64,000 bases of DNA from Armatimonadota bacterium (lineage in GTDB: Bacteria; Armatimonadota; Zipacnadia; Zipacnadales; JABUFB01), in contig JABUFB010000010.1 of assembly GCA_013314775.1 (NCBI GenBank), forward strand, positions 372,001 to 436,000. Reading direction: 5' to 3'. The position numbers and the translations under genes are program-made. Numbering within the stretch: position 1 is the stretch's first letter; each line of letters starts with the position of its first letter. This document shows positions 1 through 8,211 of this stretch, one piece after another. The notes below the pieces were generated by a model. The model was not told the origin of the DNA. It was given only the letters and a program-made list of their open reading frames with translations, and did no database searches.

Positions 1-863
1 AGGCGCACCAGGCTTGGCTTGGGTGGTTCCTGCACCGCGACTGGTGCGGGAAGCGCTTCTCCTACGCGGCGACTGAACTCAATCCTCCCAACATGCGCCC
101 CGAGCTTCTCCCGAATGACCGGCTCATACTCGCAGTTAATCTCGTAGCCTAGTCCGATTCTACCCTCTTCGGCGGCCACTTTCACCGTGGTCCCACTGCC
201 CAGGAAAGGGTCCAGGACGGTCTCCCCGGGGAAGCAGTACATGCGGATCAGGCGGCGCGGGATCTCCTCGGGGAACGCAGCGAGGTGCGCATCCTGCCTT
301 TCGCCGTGAACGCGCCAGTGCCCCGTGAAATACTCCACCCACTGCTCGTGCGTCATTCGAGCCGCCTCCTTGACCTCGCGCGAGACGGGTGGGGCCTTCC
401 CCTGCTTCTTGAACACCAGGATGAACTCGTAGTCGATCATGATTGCCCCATTGCGTGGATAAGGGTACGAGCCCATGATCGACGCCCCGCCGGTGGTATT
501 GCAGGTTGTGAGTTTCTGCCAGATCACAGCTCCCATGTAGTCCAGGCCGATGCTCTCACAGAAACGGATGACCTCGGTCCGGATGGGTATGATCTTGTAC
601 CGGCCATAATGGGCGGCCCGGGCGAACTGGTCGCCGATGTTGATGCATATCCGGCAGCCGGGGTGCAGGACTCGGTCGCACTCCGCCCACACCTCATTGA
701 GCTTCGCGATGTACTCCTCGTACGTGTCGTCGAAGCCGATCTGTCCGGGCGAACCGTAATTCTTGAGTTGCCAGTAGGGGGGCGAAGTCACTATGAGGTG
801 CACAGACCCGGAGTCCAATTCAGGCATGCGCCGGGCGTCTGCAAAGTAGATGCGGTGGGTCAA
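1..863 (-). CDS. Site-specific DNA methyltransferase, beta class (N4-cytosine or N6-adenine), 3' end cut by window edge
   Basis: The frame is open from a TTG at 863 down to base 1, about 287 codons, with no stop, so the C-terminus lies outside the window. Catalytic motif IV, TSPPYW, is at about residues 24-29, and the AdoMet-binding motif I, DPFLGSGTT, at about 213-221. This IV-before-I order marks a beta-class amino-methyltransferase, and SPPY rather than NPPY/DPPY favours N4-cytosine. The TTG start follows an AGGAGG in the minus-strand leader by about 12 bases; no ATG or GTG sits closer. No restriction endonuclease is visible in the window, so it could be an orphan or the partner could lie beyond the edge. 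Confidence 0.85.
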   Translation of the reverse strand, partial: MTHRIYFADARRMPELDSGSVHLIVTSPPYWQLKNYGSPGQIGFDDTYEEYIAKLNEVWAECDRVLHPGCRICINIGDQFARAAHYGRYKIIPIRTEVIRFCESIGLDYMGAVIWQKLTTCNTTGGASIMGSYPYPRNGAIMIDYEFILVFKKQGKAPPVSREVKEAARMTHEQWVEYFTGHWRVHGERQDAHLAAFPEEIPRRLIRMYCFPGETVLDPFLGSGTTVKVAAEEGRIGLGYEINCEYEPVIREKLGAHVGRIEFSRRVGEALPAPVAVQEPPKPSLVR

Positions 864-983
864 GGTGACCGTCGGCCTCCTGAAAAAGTGAGGGGGGTTT
901 CGCTGGCGCGAGACCATAGTCCTCCCACATGCACATGCGGGTCGTGCCGCGGGTATGCTCGGGCGGGCTCGACGCTTTGCGCC

Positions 984-1028
984 AAACAGGCGCTGGGGCC
1001 CGGTCCACCCGGGACTGCCCAGCGCCTG
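984..1028 (-). terminator. Possible terminator hairpin after the alpha-2-macroglobulin gene
   Basis: A perfect 11-base inverted repeat (CAGGCGCTGGG / CCCAGCGCCTG, arms 987-997 and 1018-1028) encloses a smaller inner repeat. In the minus direction it lies about 20 bases past the stop of the large secreted gene and is followed by only TTT, so the U-tract is weak. It may terminate or simply stabilise the transcript. Confidence 0.5.
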
Positions 1029-1046
1029 TGGGGAAAAAGAGTCGCC

Positions 1047-4000
1047 CTACCCCTCCGTCACCTCGATGCCAACCGGCTTCGCATCCGACCGGTTCTCTGG
1101 ATTGTAGTACTCATACACCGTGCTCTTGGGCGCTTGGGCCTTGAGCGGGTACCGGGCCTGCAGGGTGTAGCTGAAGTCCAGCTTCTGCCGCCCCTCGACG
1201 GTCTCCAGGTAGACGATGACTTGTCGCCCCGTGAGGTTGAAGCGGTCGATCTTCTTCGAACCCACCAGTTCGGCAAAGTCCCCTGCGTCCACGGTGAACC
1301 CCGGCGGGATGCCCAGGTCGACCACAACCATCCCCAGCTTCGCGGGGGTGTTGTTGCTTACCGTCACCTTCGCGGTGACAGTGTCGTCTTTGGCAAGCCG
1401 GGTCTTGTCATACTGCACGTCGATGGACAGGGCTTCCGTCTTGGGCTTTTCGGCCGCCTTCCAGGGCATGTAGTATCGCCCAACCACCTGGTAAAGCGAG
1501 CTTCCCTGCCCGGCGAAGTCGATTCGCACCTTGTTCGCACCGGGCTTCACGAACTGCCGGCAGTCGATGGCGCGCATGACATCCGCGTCTTCGGGGGTGA
1601 TCGCAAAGGCGGCTGCACGCTCGCCATTCACGGTGATGGTGATCTCCGCATTGGTATCCCGGGTGGTGGCTTCCTTCTGGGCCATGACCAGGGCGCGCAG
1701 GGCAAAAATCGTGGCATTCGTCGAGAACCAGGTCCCGCGCGGGTCCTTGTTGGCGACCAGATAGTTCAGCACCCTGGAGGCTTCCATTGAGTGGTGCCCG
1801 CCCCGCAGGAGGGCCAGCGCCGCCATTCCCGTGGCCTCCAGGTCCGCACTCCTGCCGGTGCTGTTGGTGACGCCGCCGATGGAGGACTCCCACCACATCT
1901 GATCGCCGTCGGTTTTCGCCATCCCAACAAGGGTCTTCAGAACTTCCAGCGTGGTCCCGGTCAACTCGCCGTTGCCCCTGATGCTGTCGGCACCGACAAG
2001 TGCATTCGCCACAATCGCCAGGGTATAGGGATCCTTCGCCTGCTTCCAGTTCTCCCGCACGTAGTCAGCGCTGGTGTTGACCCGTGGGTCCTTGCACTGG
2101 CTGTGGGTGAGACCCCACACGATATACGCTGTGGGAAGGAGCTTGTCCACCTGCACCTTGGCCCAGGTTTCGGCGTGGCAGTAGCCCTCCTCGGCTTCGT
2201 AAACGCCGTCTTTCGCCTGATCCAGCAGCCAGTTCTGGGTGCGCCGGATGATGTCGGGGTCTACCGTGTGAACGGCGGACATGTCGTGGAACTCCATGAG
2301 TCCGTAGGCCGTGAGAAGTCGGTTGGCTGGGGCATTCCCAAACCACGAGAACCCGCCTCCGGGCACCTCGTACGACAGCATGCGCTGGTAACCGGTGTTG
2401 ATGAACCCCTCGGCCTTCATCTGGATCTCCGGCGTGCTCTGCCGCGTGGCCTTCATGTAGTCCAGGACCATGATGTTCGGCCAGGTCACCGACGAGGTCT
2501 GCTCGAAGCACCCGAAGGGCATCTGCAGGATGCTGTCCAGCCCCTCCACGGCCTGCGAGAAGACGCCGGGATACACCTTCACCATGAGGCTCGAGGCGTC
2601 AGCGATCGCGCCCTCCGGGATTTCGATGACCTCCTCCACCGTACCCGAGAGACGCCCGCCTTCGGTGGCTTCGAATTCTTTGCCGTCGGGCAGCACCTCA
2701 ATGCTGCGCTTGATAGCGTCGCTCATCTTCGACCCGTAGGCATGCACCGTGAGCGGGTGATGGCCGATCTTTTTCACCGTGAGAGTGAAGTACCGGACAT
2801 TCACCTCGTTCGCAGCGATTTCAAGGCTCTGGGTGGCCTCGCCATCCAGTTCGAACCAGTCGCCCTCAGCAAGCTGCAGGCGCACCGTCTGGGTTTCGGG
2901 CAGGTAATTGTAGACAGCGATGGGTATCGACACCTGGTCGTTCTGGGTGAGGGCCACAGGAAGGTCGATGTCCACGAAGAAATCCTGGAAGCACCGCAGT
3001 CCCTTCGTTGTGGAGCCCAGCTTGCCCAGGGCGCTGTTGGCGATTGCCGCCAGCCGCCAGGTGGTGATGGAGTCGGCCATGGGGAAGGTCAGCGTGGCCT
3101 TCCCGTTCTCGTCGGTGATGAGGGAGGGCTCGAAGTAGAGGGTCTCCGGGAAGTACTCACGCACCCGCACGGGCTTCTCCACGCCGCCCGCGTCACTTGT
3201 GGGGACGGCCTCGGCAACCCCGCCCTTTGCGATACCCCCGTCCAGCGCCATCGCCATCCCCGGCATGCCCGCAGCAGGCGCTGCGAAGACAATGTCCCCT
3301 CCGAAGCCGCCCCGCAACCGCCACATCTTGCTGCCCTCCACGGCGGCGTCTCGATTCTTGAACCACTGACCGGGCTGGGCGGTGCTCAGGAACAGGTCGT
3401 CCAAGGTATCGAACTTGCCGTCCGGCCCTGCGCTGATAACCACCGCGGCTTTCTGCCAGCCGCCTTCTGTGATGATCTCCACCTTCACCGGGTTCTTCCA
3501 CAGATCCAGCAGTTCATCTGCCTTGACCAGCCCGAGCTTGACAAGTTCCGGCCCGGCATTTGCAGGCTCCTTGAGCTTGCGGTCGCCCAGCTTGCCCAAG
3601 GCTTCCGCCAGCTTCTCCAGCTTCGGGCGCATCCCCTCCGCCCAGCTTTCGCGGGCCTTCACCAGGCGGCGATTGAAGGTGCTCTCGAGGATCATCTCGG
3701 GCGTGGGCACGTCAGCGCCTGCGAACAGCACCCTTGCTGCCTGCTGAGGGGCGGCTTGCAGTTCGTCCACCGGCTCCTTCGTGATGAGCGTGGGCATCTC
3801 GAAGCCGTGGATTTCATACCGGGGCGTCATCAGCTCCTGTTCAAGGTAGAAGAAGACCTTCTCCATTCCCGGCTGAAGCTCTTGCAGGGCGAAGACGCTC
3901 TCGTCCACCACGTTGATCCCGAGAGCCGCCGCCACCGGCCTGCCGTTCTCATCCACCACCGAGAAAGCCAGCTTCGCCTCCTGTCCGGGCACGTAGCTGT

Positions 4001-5762
4001 CGCGGTCGGGCTCGACGCCGATCTGCAGGTCGCCTGCGGGCTGCACGAACACCGGGCGGGTGTCCCGGATGATCTGCCCATCGCCGGAGATTCGATACGC
4101 GCTCACATAGCAGGTCCCGCTGAGCTCAGGCGACAGGCGCATGGAGACCTGGGCTCGGCCGTCGCGGATTTCTCCGGCGTAGGTCAGCATGGTCTGCCGG
4201 TCCTTCACGAGGTCGAAGTACACGGTTCCTGTTGCCGCCCCGCACAGAGCCGTGGCATTGAGCGGGTCGCCCACACTGGCCAGCGGCCTGTCCACCCGAA
4301 GCAGCAGGTTCTCCGCGCCACCCGGGCGAGTGGGCAACTCGATGGTGCGCTTCGCCAGGGTGCCGTCAGCCAGACGGCCCGCGACCTCGATCACAACCGG
4401 CATGGCAGGCGGGGCATCGGGCTCATCCATGCCCCACCTCTGCATCATCCCCGCGGGGGCCTTCGGCATCTCTGGGATCAGGTCCGCAGGAACCGCGAGG
4501 GTGATTTCCGCAATGCCCAGCGCGTCGGTCCCGTAGTCCGTCTGATTCAGAGGAATGGTCTTGTCGCCGCATCTCGCGCTGAGCACCCGGATGGTGCCTT
4601 CAACCGGCTCCCCGGTGGGGCGCGAGGTGAGCACGTAGACGATGTTGTCTACACCCGCAACGATGGTCCCCGCTTCGGGTACCGCATTGATGTTCAGGTG
4701 CCCCGCCGCCACGGTGGAGGTGTGGATGACCTTCTCCGCATGCTCGGCCTGGTCGGTGACCTGCACATCAAGCTCCAGGAACGCCTGGCCATGCTCCAGC
4801 GGCTGGCCCACGAAATGTGTGGGCAGGCGGGTCTCGAACTCGAAGGTCCCGTTCTCGTCGGTCTTGCCCTCAACGCGGCCCACTTCGGTGAATTCCACGT
4901 CGAAAGTCTTCACACTCAAGGCCACCCGGCCGCCACTCACGGGCTTGCCGAAGAAGTAGTCCGCCTGCACCTTCCCCGTCACCGTGTCGCCCGGCAGGTA
5001 GTACTGTCGGTCGGTGGATACAGTGACCTTGAACTTCGGCAGCACGTACTTCTTCACCGTGACGGTCTTGGTCGCCTCATCTTCGCCAAGGATCGCGCGA
5101 ATACTGAAGGCGCCCATGTTCACCTGGTCGGCAAGCTGGAAGTCCGCCGAACAGATGCCGAAATCATTGGTCTTTTCGGTCTTCTTGAAAACCTTGTTGC
5201 CCTTGGCATCGGACACTTCCAGAGTCATGTCCCGGCCCGCCGCCGCGCTGAGACCCGGCCTGCGCAGGGCAAGCGCGCGCAGGTGGATCACTTGCCCGGG
5301 CTGGTAGATGGGTTTGTCTGTATTCAGCAGGATCTGGCAGGACCGCTTGAGCCGGATCGTCTGCTCCGTGCTGTCCTGCATGCCCCGAGCGCGGGCCGAG
5401 ACCTTGAGAGTGTAGTCGCCGGGTTCCAGGTCCGGGACATCGAAGGTCGCGTTCAGCGTACCCAATGCATTTGTCTTTCCGGCGTACAGGCGCCGAGAGG
5501 TGCCTTCCGCGTCAGCCAGTGCGATCTCCACATCCGCGCCCCGAACCGGCTCTTGCTCGCGGTAATCATTGACCACGACGCGCACCGCCCCGGTGCTCCC
5601 GCCCAGCCACTCCCGCGCCGCCACCAGTTCAATGCCGATTGGGCTGAGCGGGTCGTCCTGTCCAACAGCCGTGTGCCCCTGCCACACGGTGACCACCGTC
5701 CCCAGAAACAAGGTGAGTACCGTCCAGTGAGTCAGTCTGTACCGGCGAATGCTGGCGATCAT
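1047..5762 (-). CDS. Alpha-2-macroglobulin family thioester protein, secreted, 1571 aa
   Basis: Predicted envelope protease inhibitor that traps peptidases through a bait region and a reactive thioester. Residues 1-35 look like a signal peptide. MG-type domains follow, including the TDKPIYQPGQ segment near 148. A Gly/Ala-rich stretch near 815-860 is a plausible bait region, and REYFPETLYFEP opens the A2M domain. The thioester motif GCFEQ has its Cys at residue 1085, inside an alpha/alpha helical domain of about 300 residues, with a receptor-binding-like C-terminus. Residues about 750-790 (LLDLWKNP through SAGPDGKFDTLDD) resemble the C-terminal calcium-binding part of type II secretion pseudopilin GspG. 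GGAGGGC lies 6-7 bases before the ATG. No pbpC-like partner is adjacent. Confidence 0.92.
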   Translation of the reverse strand: MIASIRRYRLTHWTVLTLFLGTVVTVWQGHTAVGQDDPLSPIGIELVAAREWLGGSTGAVRVVVNDYREQEPVRGADVEIALADAEGTSRRLYAGKTNALGTLNATFDVPDLEPGDYTLKVSARARGMQDSTEQTIRLKRSCQILLNTDKPIYQPGQVIHLRALALRRPGLSAAAGRDMTLEVSDAKGNKVFKKTEKTNDFGICSADFQLADQVNMGAFSIRAILGEDEATKTVTVKKYVLPKFKVTVSTDRQYYLPGDTVTGKVQADYFFGKPVSGGRVALSVKTFDVEFTEVGRVEGKTDENGTFEFETRLPTHFVGQPLEHGQAFLELDVQVTDQAEHAEKVIHTSTVAAGHLNINAVPEAGTIVAGVDNIVYVLTSRPTGEPVEGTIRVLSARCGDKTIPLNQTDYGTDALGIAEITLAVPADLIPEMPKAPAGMMQRWGMDEPDAPPAMPVVIEVAGRLADGTLAKRTIELPTRPGGAENLLLRVDRPLASVGDPLNATALCGAATGTVYFDLVKDRQTMLTYAGEIRDGRAQVSMRLSPELSGTCYVSAYRISGDGQIIRDTRPVFVQPAGDLQIGVEPDRDSYVPGQEAKLAFSVVDENGRPVAAALGINVVDESVFALQELQPGMEKVFFYLEQELMTPRYEIHGFEMPTLITKEPVDELQAAPQQAARVLFAGADVPTPEMILESTFNRRLVKARESWAEGMRPKLEKLAEALGKLGDRKLKEPANAGPELVKLGLVKADELLDLWKNPVKVEIITEGGWQKAAVVISAGPDGKFDTLDDLFLSTAQPGQWFKNRDAAVEGSKMWRLRGGFGGDIVFAAPAAGMPGMAMALDGGIAKGGVAEAVPTSDAGGVEKPVRVREYFPETLYFEPSLITDENGKATLTFPMADSITTWRLAAIANSALGKLGSTTKGLRCFQDFFVDIDLPVALTQNDQVSIPIAVYNYLPETQTVRLQLAEGDWFELDGEATQSLEIAANEVNVRYFTLTVKKIGHHPLTVHAYGSKMSDAIKRSIEVLPDGKEFEATEGGRLSGTVEEVIEIPEGAIADASSLMVKVYPGVFSQAVEGLDSILQMPFGCFEQTSSVTWPNIMVLDYMKATRQSTPEIQMKAEGFINTGYQRMLSYEVPGGGFSWFGNAPANRLLTAYGLMEFHDMSAVHTVDPDIIRRTQNWLLDQAKDGVYEAEEGYCHAETWAKVQVDKLLPTAYIVWGLTHSQCKDPRVNTSADYVRENWKQAKDPYTLAIVANALVGADSIRGNGELTGTTLEVLKTLVGMAKTDGDQMWWESSIGGVTNSTGRSADLEATGMAALALLRGGHHSMEASRVLNYLVANKDPRGTWFSTNATIFALRALVMAQKEATTRDTNAEITITVNGERAAAFAITPEDADVMRAIDCRQFVKPGANKVRIDFAGQGSSLYQVVGRYYMPWKAAEKPKTEALSIDVQYDKTRLAKDDTVTAKVTVSNNTPAKLGMVVVDLGIPPGFTVDAGDFAELVGSKKIDRFNLTGRQVIVYLETVEGRQKLDFSYTLQARYPLKAQAPKSTVYEYYNPENRSDAKPVGIEVTEG

Positions 5763-5968
5763 GGTACGCCCTCCATTGGACGACTGAACTTGCGAACCGT
5801 CCCGATTGCACGCCGGTTAGACCCTGCTGTCACACCCAGTGTTCCCCGGAGGAATCATCGGCCTGCAACGGGAAAGCAGGGATGGAAAGGTGAACCGTCG
5901 CAGGCCGCTCCACTAAGCGGTCTCTTGGCGAACTACACCGCGGATTCCTGCCGCCGGAGGTCTACCCA
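5763..5968. other. Divergent intergenic region
   Basis: This 206-base spacer separates the minus-strand macroglobulin gene from the plus-strand dehydrogenase operon, so it should hold both promoters. I see the two ribosome binding sites (GGAGGG on the minus strand, GGAGG at about 5956 on the plus strand) but no convincing -35/-10 pair. Confidence 0.5.
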
Positions 5969-6985
5969 ATGAAAGCAGCGCTCTTCACGGCACCCTTCGA
6001 GATCGAGGTGCGTGAGGTACCCGACCCGGTGATCGCGTCCCACGAGGTGCTGATCCAGGTGGCGGCATGCGGCATTTGCGGTACCGACTTGAAGATCGAA
6101 TCCGGCGGTTACGATGCCCTCTACCCCGTGATCGCCGGGCACGAACTCAGCGGTACCCTTCTTGAGGTCGGCGCGGATGTGACACATCTCAAAGCCGGCG
6201 ATCCCGTAGCTGTCAACCCGAACAATCCCTGCCGGCGCTGCCGCTATTGCTACCGGGGCCTTTTCCACCTGTGCACCAGCCCCACCGCCTGCGGCGTCAC
6301 GTATGACGGCGGCTTCGCGCAACTGTGCAAGGTCTCCGCTCAGCTTGCGTTGCCGGTCTCTGATGCCCTGCCACTCAACCTGTGGGCCATGATGGAGCCG
6401 GTGTCCTGCTGCCTGCACGGGATCGACGTGGCCGAGATACGCCCCGGCGACAGCGTGGTTATTCTTGGAGCGGGAAGCATCGGCAACATTCTCGCTCAAC
6501 TGGCCCGCAACAGCGGTGCGGCCCGGGTCATCGTGAGCGAGCCGCGTGAGGAGAAGCGCGAACTGGCCCTTGCACTGGCGGCCGATGACGCGCTGGACCC
6601 GGTGGCTCTCGGGGATGGCCTGACCGAAGCGGTCCATGATCTCACTGGAGGGGGCGCGGACGTGGTCATCGAGGCGGCGGGCATTCCGGCGACCGCGCTG
6701 TCCGCGATTCCACTGGCCCGGCGCGGGGGCACCATCCTCTTCTTCGGCGTCTGCCCGCAGGACCTGGAAGTACCGGTGCAGCCGTACAGCATTTTCCACC
6801 ACGAACTGAACATCAGGGGCGCGTACACTAACCCGCTCACCGACACCCGGGCGATTGCTCTCCTCGAATCGCGCCGTGTGCAGGTGGCACCACTCATCAG
6901 CCACCAGTACACGCTTGACGAGGTCGCCGAGGGCCTGAAAGCCGTGCGCGCCGGGGAGACAGTGAAGGCGCAGGTGATCCCGTGA
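5969..6985 (+). CDS. Zinc-dependent alcohol dehydrogenase (sorbitol/threonine dehydrogenase type)
   Basis: A 338-residue medium-chain dehydrogenase expected to oxidise a sugar alcohol or similar secondary alcohol with NAD(P). The catalytic zinc ligands are visible as Cys37 (CGICGTD), His58-Glu59 (GHE) and Glu143. The structural zinc lobe has Cys88, 91, 94 and 102. The Rossmann motif GAGSIG is at 167-172. The ATG follows GGAGG by eight bases. It is the first gene of a three-gene operon: its stop overlaps the next start by four bases, linking it to a UROD-like protein and a secreted beta-helix protein. Substrate unknown; neighbours suggest carbohydrate catabolism. Confidence 0.9.
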   Translation: MKAALFTAPFEIEVREVPDPVIASHEVLIQVAACGICGTDLKIESGGYDALYPVIAGHELSGTLLEVGADVTHLKAGDPVAVNPNNPCRRCRYCYRGLFHLCTSPTACGVTYDGGFAQLCKVSAQLALPVSDALPLNLWAMMEPVSCCLHGIDVAEIRPGDSVVILGAGSIGNILAQLARNSGAARVIVSEPREEKRELALALAADDALDPVALGDGLTEAVHDLTGGGADVVIEAAGIPATALSAIPLARRGGTILFFGVCPQDLEVPVQPYSIFHHELNIRGAYTNPLTDTRAIALLESRRVQVAPLISHQYTLDEVAEGLKAVRAGETVKAQVIP

Positions 6986-8211
6986 CCGTCCAGCCTCCTG
7001 CTGCACCCATGACCCACCGGGAGCGCATGCTGGCCGCATTCCGGCGCGAACCGGTAGATCGCATCCCCTGGGTGCCCCGTCTGGACCTGTGGTTCAAGTC
7101 AAACCGTACCCGGGGCACGCTGCCGACCGAATGGCGCGACGCCACCCTGCGAGACATCGTGCGCGATCTTGGCGTGGGATGCCACGCGGCGATCCCTGAT
7201 TTTCTGGACACCGAACACCCGGAGGAGGCGTGTGACCGGGTCCTGGGGCTGGACCACGTGCCCAACCAGCCATACCGCCTGCGGTTCCGACGGACGCGGC
7301 GCCAGGTGATCCACGAGGGCGAGAAGATCCGGATCATCTACAACACCCCGGCGGGAGAGCTTTCCGGCGTGCTGCTCTACACTGACCAGATGCGGCGCGA
7401 CGGCGTGACGCTCATGCACGTTCACGAGCGGGTGGTCAAATCGCTCGACGACTATCGGGTGCTGGCGGCACTGTTCGAGGATATCGAGATCGAGCCTGAC
7501 CAGTCGCGATACCAGCGATTCCGCGCAAGCATCGGCGACGACGGAATTGCCGTTGCATTCGGTAACGTTGCTGCCTCGCCGGTGCACCATCTGCTGAAGG
7601 AACTCGTGCCGTATGACCGCTTCTACTACGACCTCCATGACCGCCCCGACCTGATTCTCGACTGCGCCAAGGCGATGGAGCCCTGCTTCGACGCCGCTTT
7701 GAATGCCTGTTGCATGAGTGATGCGGATCTGGTGATGTTCGGCGCAAACTACGACGTGAGCATGACGCCGCCGTGGCTGTTCGAAGAGCACATACTGCCA
7801 CAGTTGAAACGCTGGTCCGACTCACTGCACGCCCACGGGAAGCTCCTGGCAACTCATACGGACGGGGAGAACGACGGCCTGTGCCACCTCTACCGGCAGG
7901 CCGGGGTGGATGTGGCCGATTCTGTCTGCCCTCACCCGATGACCCGGCTGTCTCTCGCGGACTGCCACGCGCGGATGGGCAACTCGGTGGCGATCTGGGG
8001 CGGCATATGCTCCGTGAGCGTCCTGCCGGGCAGCTTCACCGAGGTACAGTTCGAGGATCATATCAACGCAGCACTCGATGCCTTCCCCGACGGATGCGGG
8101 ATCGTCTACAGTATCGCCGACACCACGCCTCCGGACGCAAGCCTGGACCGCATCCGGCGCATCGGCGAGATCATCGGCGCGCAACAACCCATGCGAGGTA
8201 ACCCACCATGA
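6982..8211 (+). CDS. Uroporphyrinogen-decarboxylase-family (UROD-like) protein
   Basis: A 409-residue TIM-barrel protein of the UROD/MtaA superfamily, starting at a GTG that overlaps the previous stop (GTGA). The opening TxRERMLAAFRREPVDRIPW is the usual N-terminal signature of this group, and HTDGEND near residue 291 is in the place of the HxCG/HSDG metal or cofactor loop. True HemE is unlikely, because this branch is paired with sugar dehydrogenases and lacks heme genes nearby. Superfamily relatives transfer methyl groups between corrinoids and thiols, but nothing here fixes the substrate. It overlaps the next gene by four bases. Confidence 0.85.
   Translation: MTVQPPAAPMTHRERMLAAFRREPVDRIPWVPRLDLWFKSNRTRGTLPTEWRDATLRDIVRDLGVGCHAAIPDFLDTEHPEEACDRVLGLDHVPNQPYRLRFRRTRRQVIHEGEKIRIIYNTPAGELSGVLLYTDQMRRDGVTLMHVHERVVKSLDDYRVLAALFEDIEIEPDQSRYQRFRASIGDDGIAVAFGNVAASPVHHLLKELVPYDRFYYDLHDRPDLILDCAKAMEPCFDAALNACCMSDADLVMFGANYDVSMTPPWLFEEHILPQLKRWSDSLHAHGKLLATHTDGENDGLCHLYRQAGVDVADSVCPHPMTRLSLADCHARMGNSVAIWGGICSVSVLPGSFTEVQFEDHINAALDAFPDGCGIVYSIADTTPPDASLDRIRRIGEIIGAQQPMRGNPP

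Noticed and set aside
285-1790. 501-codon plus-strand open frame
   Set aside because: Antisense to the methyltransferase and macroglobulin genes; no domain features.
1791-5972. 1393-codon open frame antisense to the macroglobulin gene
   Set aside because: It shadows a gene with clear domains, shows no recognisable motifs, is His/Arg/Pro-rich and arises from the high GC of the opposite strand.
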